Source of the DNA: Caulobacteraceae bacterium
GTDB taxonomy: Bacteria; Pseudomonadota; Alphaproteobacteria; Caulobacterales; Caulobacteraceae
NCBI GenBank assembly: GCA_028291305.1
Contig: JAQGII010000120.1
Location: 1-7,876 of the forward strand
Length of the DNA: 7,876 nt
Direction of reading: 5' to 3'
Every line of letters begins with the position of its first letter. Within the stretch, counting starts at the first letter, position 1. Of this stretch, positions 6,853 to 7,876 are shown piece by piece. The notes below the pieces were generated by a model, which was not told the DNA's origin, ran no database searches, and saw only the letters and a list, made by a program, of their open reading frames with translations. The translations under genes and the position numbers were made by a program.

Positions 6853-7876
6853 GTCGCGCTCGCGTCCGCCGGGGGCGCGGCGGGCTGGTCGAGCGGGCGG
6901 GTGTATTCCTCTTCGGCCTCGGCCTCGGACCGACCGCGCCCCTTGCGCCAGCGGTTGGCCAGGTTGTCGAAGGTCACATAGATGACCGGGGTGGTGAACA
7001 GGGTCAGCAGCTGGCTGACGATCAGGCCGCCAACGATGCTGATGCCCAGCGGGTGGCGCAGCTCCGACCCCTGGCCCCAGCCCAGCATCAGGGGCAGGGC
7101 CCCGAACAGGGCCGCCAGGGTGGTCATCAGGATCGGCCGGAACCGCAGCAGGGCGGCCTGATGGATGGCCTCCTGCGCGCTCTTGCCCTCGTTGCGTTCG
7201 GCGTCCAGGGCGAAGTCGATCATCATGATCGCGTTCTTCTTGACGATGCCGATCAGCAGGATGAGGCCGATGATGGCGATCACGCCCATCTCCTGGCCGA
7301 ACAGCATCAGCGCCAGCAGCGCCCCGACCCCGGCCGAGGGCAGGGTGGACAGGATGGTCAGGGGATGGATGTAGCTCTCATAGAGCACGCCCAGGACGAT
7401 ATAGACGGTCACGATCGCCGCGAGGATCAGCCACAGCTCGTTGGACAGGGACGCCTGGAAGGCGTTGGCCGCGCCGAGGAAGGTGGTGGTGATCGACGCC
7501 GGGACGCCCAGCTCTTTTTCGACCTTCTTGATCTCGTTGACCGCCACGCCCAGGGAGACGCCAGGGGCGGTGTCGAAGGAGATGTTGGCGGCGGGGAACT
7601 GGCTGACGTGGTTGATCTGTAGCGGCGACAGCTGCTGCTTGATGGTCGAGAAGGAGGCCAGAGGCGTGGGCGAGCCGTTGGTGGCCCGCAGGTAGATGTG
7701 CTTCAGCCCATCCGGCGTCTGCAGCAGGTTGGGATCGGGCTGGAGGATCACGCGGTACTGGTTGGACTGGGTGAAGATGGTCGAGACGATCCGCTGGCCG
7801 AAGGCGTCGTAGAGCGCGTTGTCCACCGTGGTGACGCTGATCCCGAAACGCGCCGCGCTGTCGCGGTCGACCAAGA
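6849..7876 (-). CDS. mdtB: MdtB-type RND multidrug efflux pump, permease subunit, C-terminal third (5' end outside window)
   Basis: The frame enters from the right edge and ends at TGA (6849-6851), giving about 341 residues, roughly the last third of an RND pump. It starts within the porter domain at [12 protein letters not shown] and continues with [10 protein letters not shown] and NQYRVIL. It then carries the helix 8-12 block: [35 protein letters not shown] (Lys codon 7236-7238, equivalent to AcrB Lys940), [20 protein letters not shown] and [10 protein letters not shown]. The match is better to MdtB than MdtC, notably [10 protein letters not shown] followed by ST-I-TQ-NQYRV. The helix 4 aspartates lie outside the window. 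The cytoplasmic tail after the last helix is about 35 residues, with an acidic EAEAEEE run and a Pro/Ala-rich end. It is the first pump subunit of the operon seen here and overlaps the MdtC-like gene by four bases. A membrane-fusion protein gene is expected upstream, beyond the window. Confidence 0.93.
   Translation of the reverse strand, partial: LVDRDSAARFGISVTTVDNALYDAFGQRIVSTIFTQSNQYRVILQPDPNLLQTPDGLKHIYLRATNGSPTPLASFSTIKQQLSPLQINHVSQFPAANISFDTAPGVSLGVAVNEIKKVEKELGVPASITTTFLGAANAFQASLSNELWLILAAIVTVYIVLGVLYESYIHPLTILSTLPSAGVGALLALMLFGQEMGVIAIIGLILLIGIVKKNAIMMIDFALDAERNEGKSAQEAIHQAALLRFRPILMTTLAALFGALPLMLGWGQGSELRHPLGISIVGGLIVSQLLTLFTTPVIYVTFDNLANRWRKGRGRSEAEAEEEYTRPLDQPAAPPADASAT

Noticed and set aside
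3988..6981. A 997-codon open frame on the + strand, antisense to the MdtC-like gene
   Set aside because: Its translation is rich in Gly, His, Asp, Gln and Val with no recognisable domain, as expected from a mirrored GC-rich gene with G/C-biased third positions. The - strand frame is a clear RND pump.

Overview
This is a GC-rich window (roughly two-thirds G+C by eye) with strong G/C third-position bias. Together with the gene families present, this suggests an alphaproteobacterium, most likely of the Caulobacter/Phenylobacterium/Brevundimonas type. The taxonomic call is an inference from composition and family resemblance, not from a marker gene.

Left part (1-2016): the 3' end of a metallophosphoesterase gene on the + strand converges on a DUF1345 inner-membrane protein gene on the - strand, with only 25 bases between the stop codons. 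The DUF1345 gene is divergent from a + strand DUF4337 membrane protein gene across a 134-base intergenic region (1313-1446). That region must hold both 5' control regions and contains one imperfect inverted repeat. Neither membrane protein has an established biochemical function.

Right part (2058-7876, all - strand): a multidrug-efflux operon read from right to left. It contains the C-terminal third of an MdtB-type RND pump (cut by the window edge), a complete MdtC-type RND pump, and a NodT-family outer-membrane channel lipoprotein. The two pump genes overlap by 4 bases (GTGA), and the channel gene follows after 46 bases. The order matches mdtBC of Escherichia coli followed by a dedicated channel, as in muxABC-opmB of Pseudomonas aeruginosa. 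The membrane-fusion protein (MdtA/MuxA-like) is expected just beyond the right edge. The products would assemble into one proton-driven pump spanning both membranes, with the RND part a hetero-oligomer of the two paralogues.

Most of the window is ordinary. The strongest oddity is a low-complexity Ala/Thr/Asn-rich insertion of about 56 residues in the second periplasmic loop of the MdtC-like subunit, absent from its MdtB-like partner and from E. coli MdtC as I recall that sequence. Secondary points are the intergenic inverted repeat, a GC-rich palindrome between the convergent DUF4337 and channel genes, and a His-rich N-terminus on the DUF4337 protein. I found no RNA gene, mobile element, CRISPR array or wholly new system.
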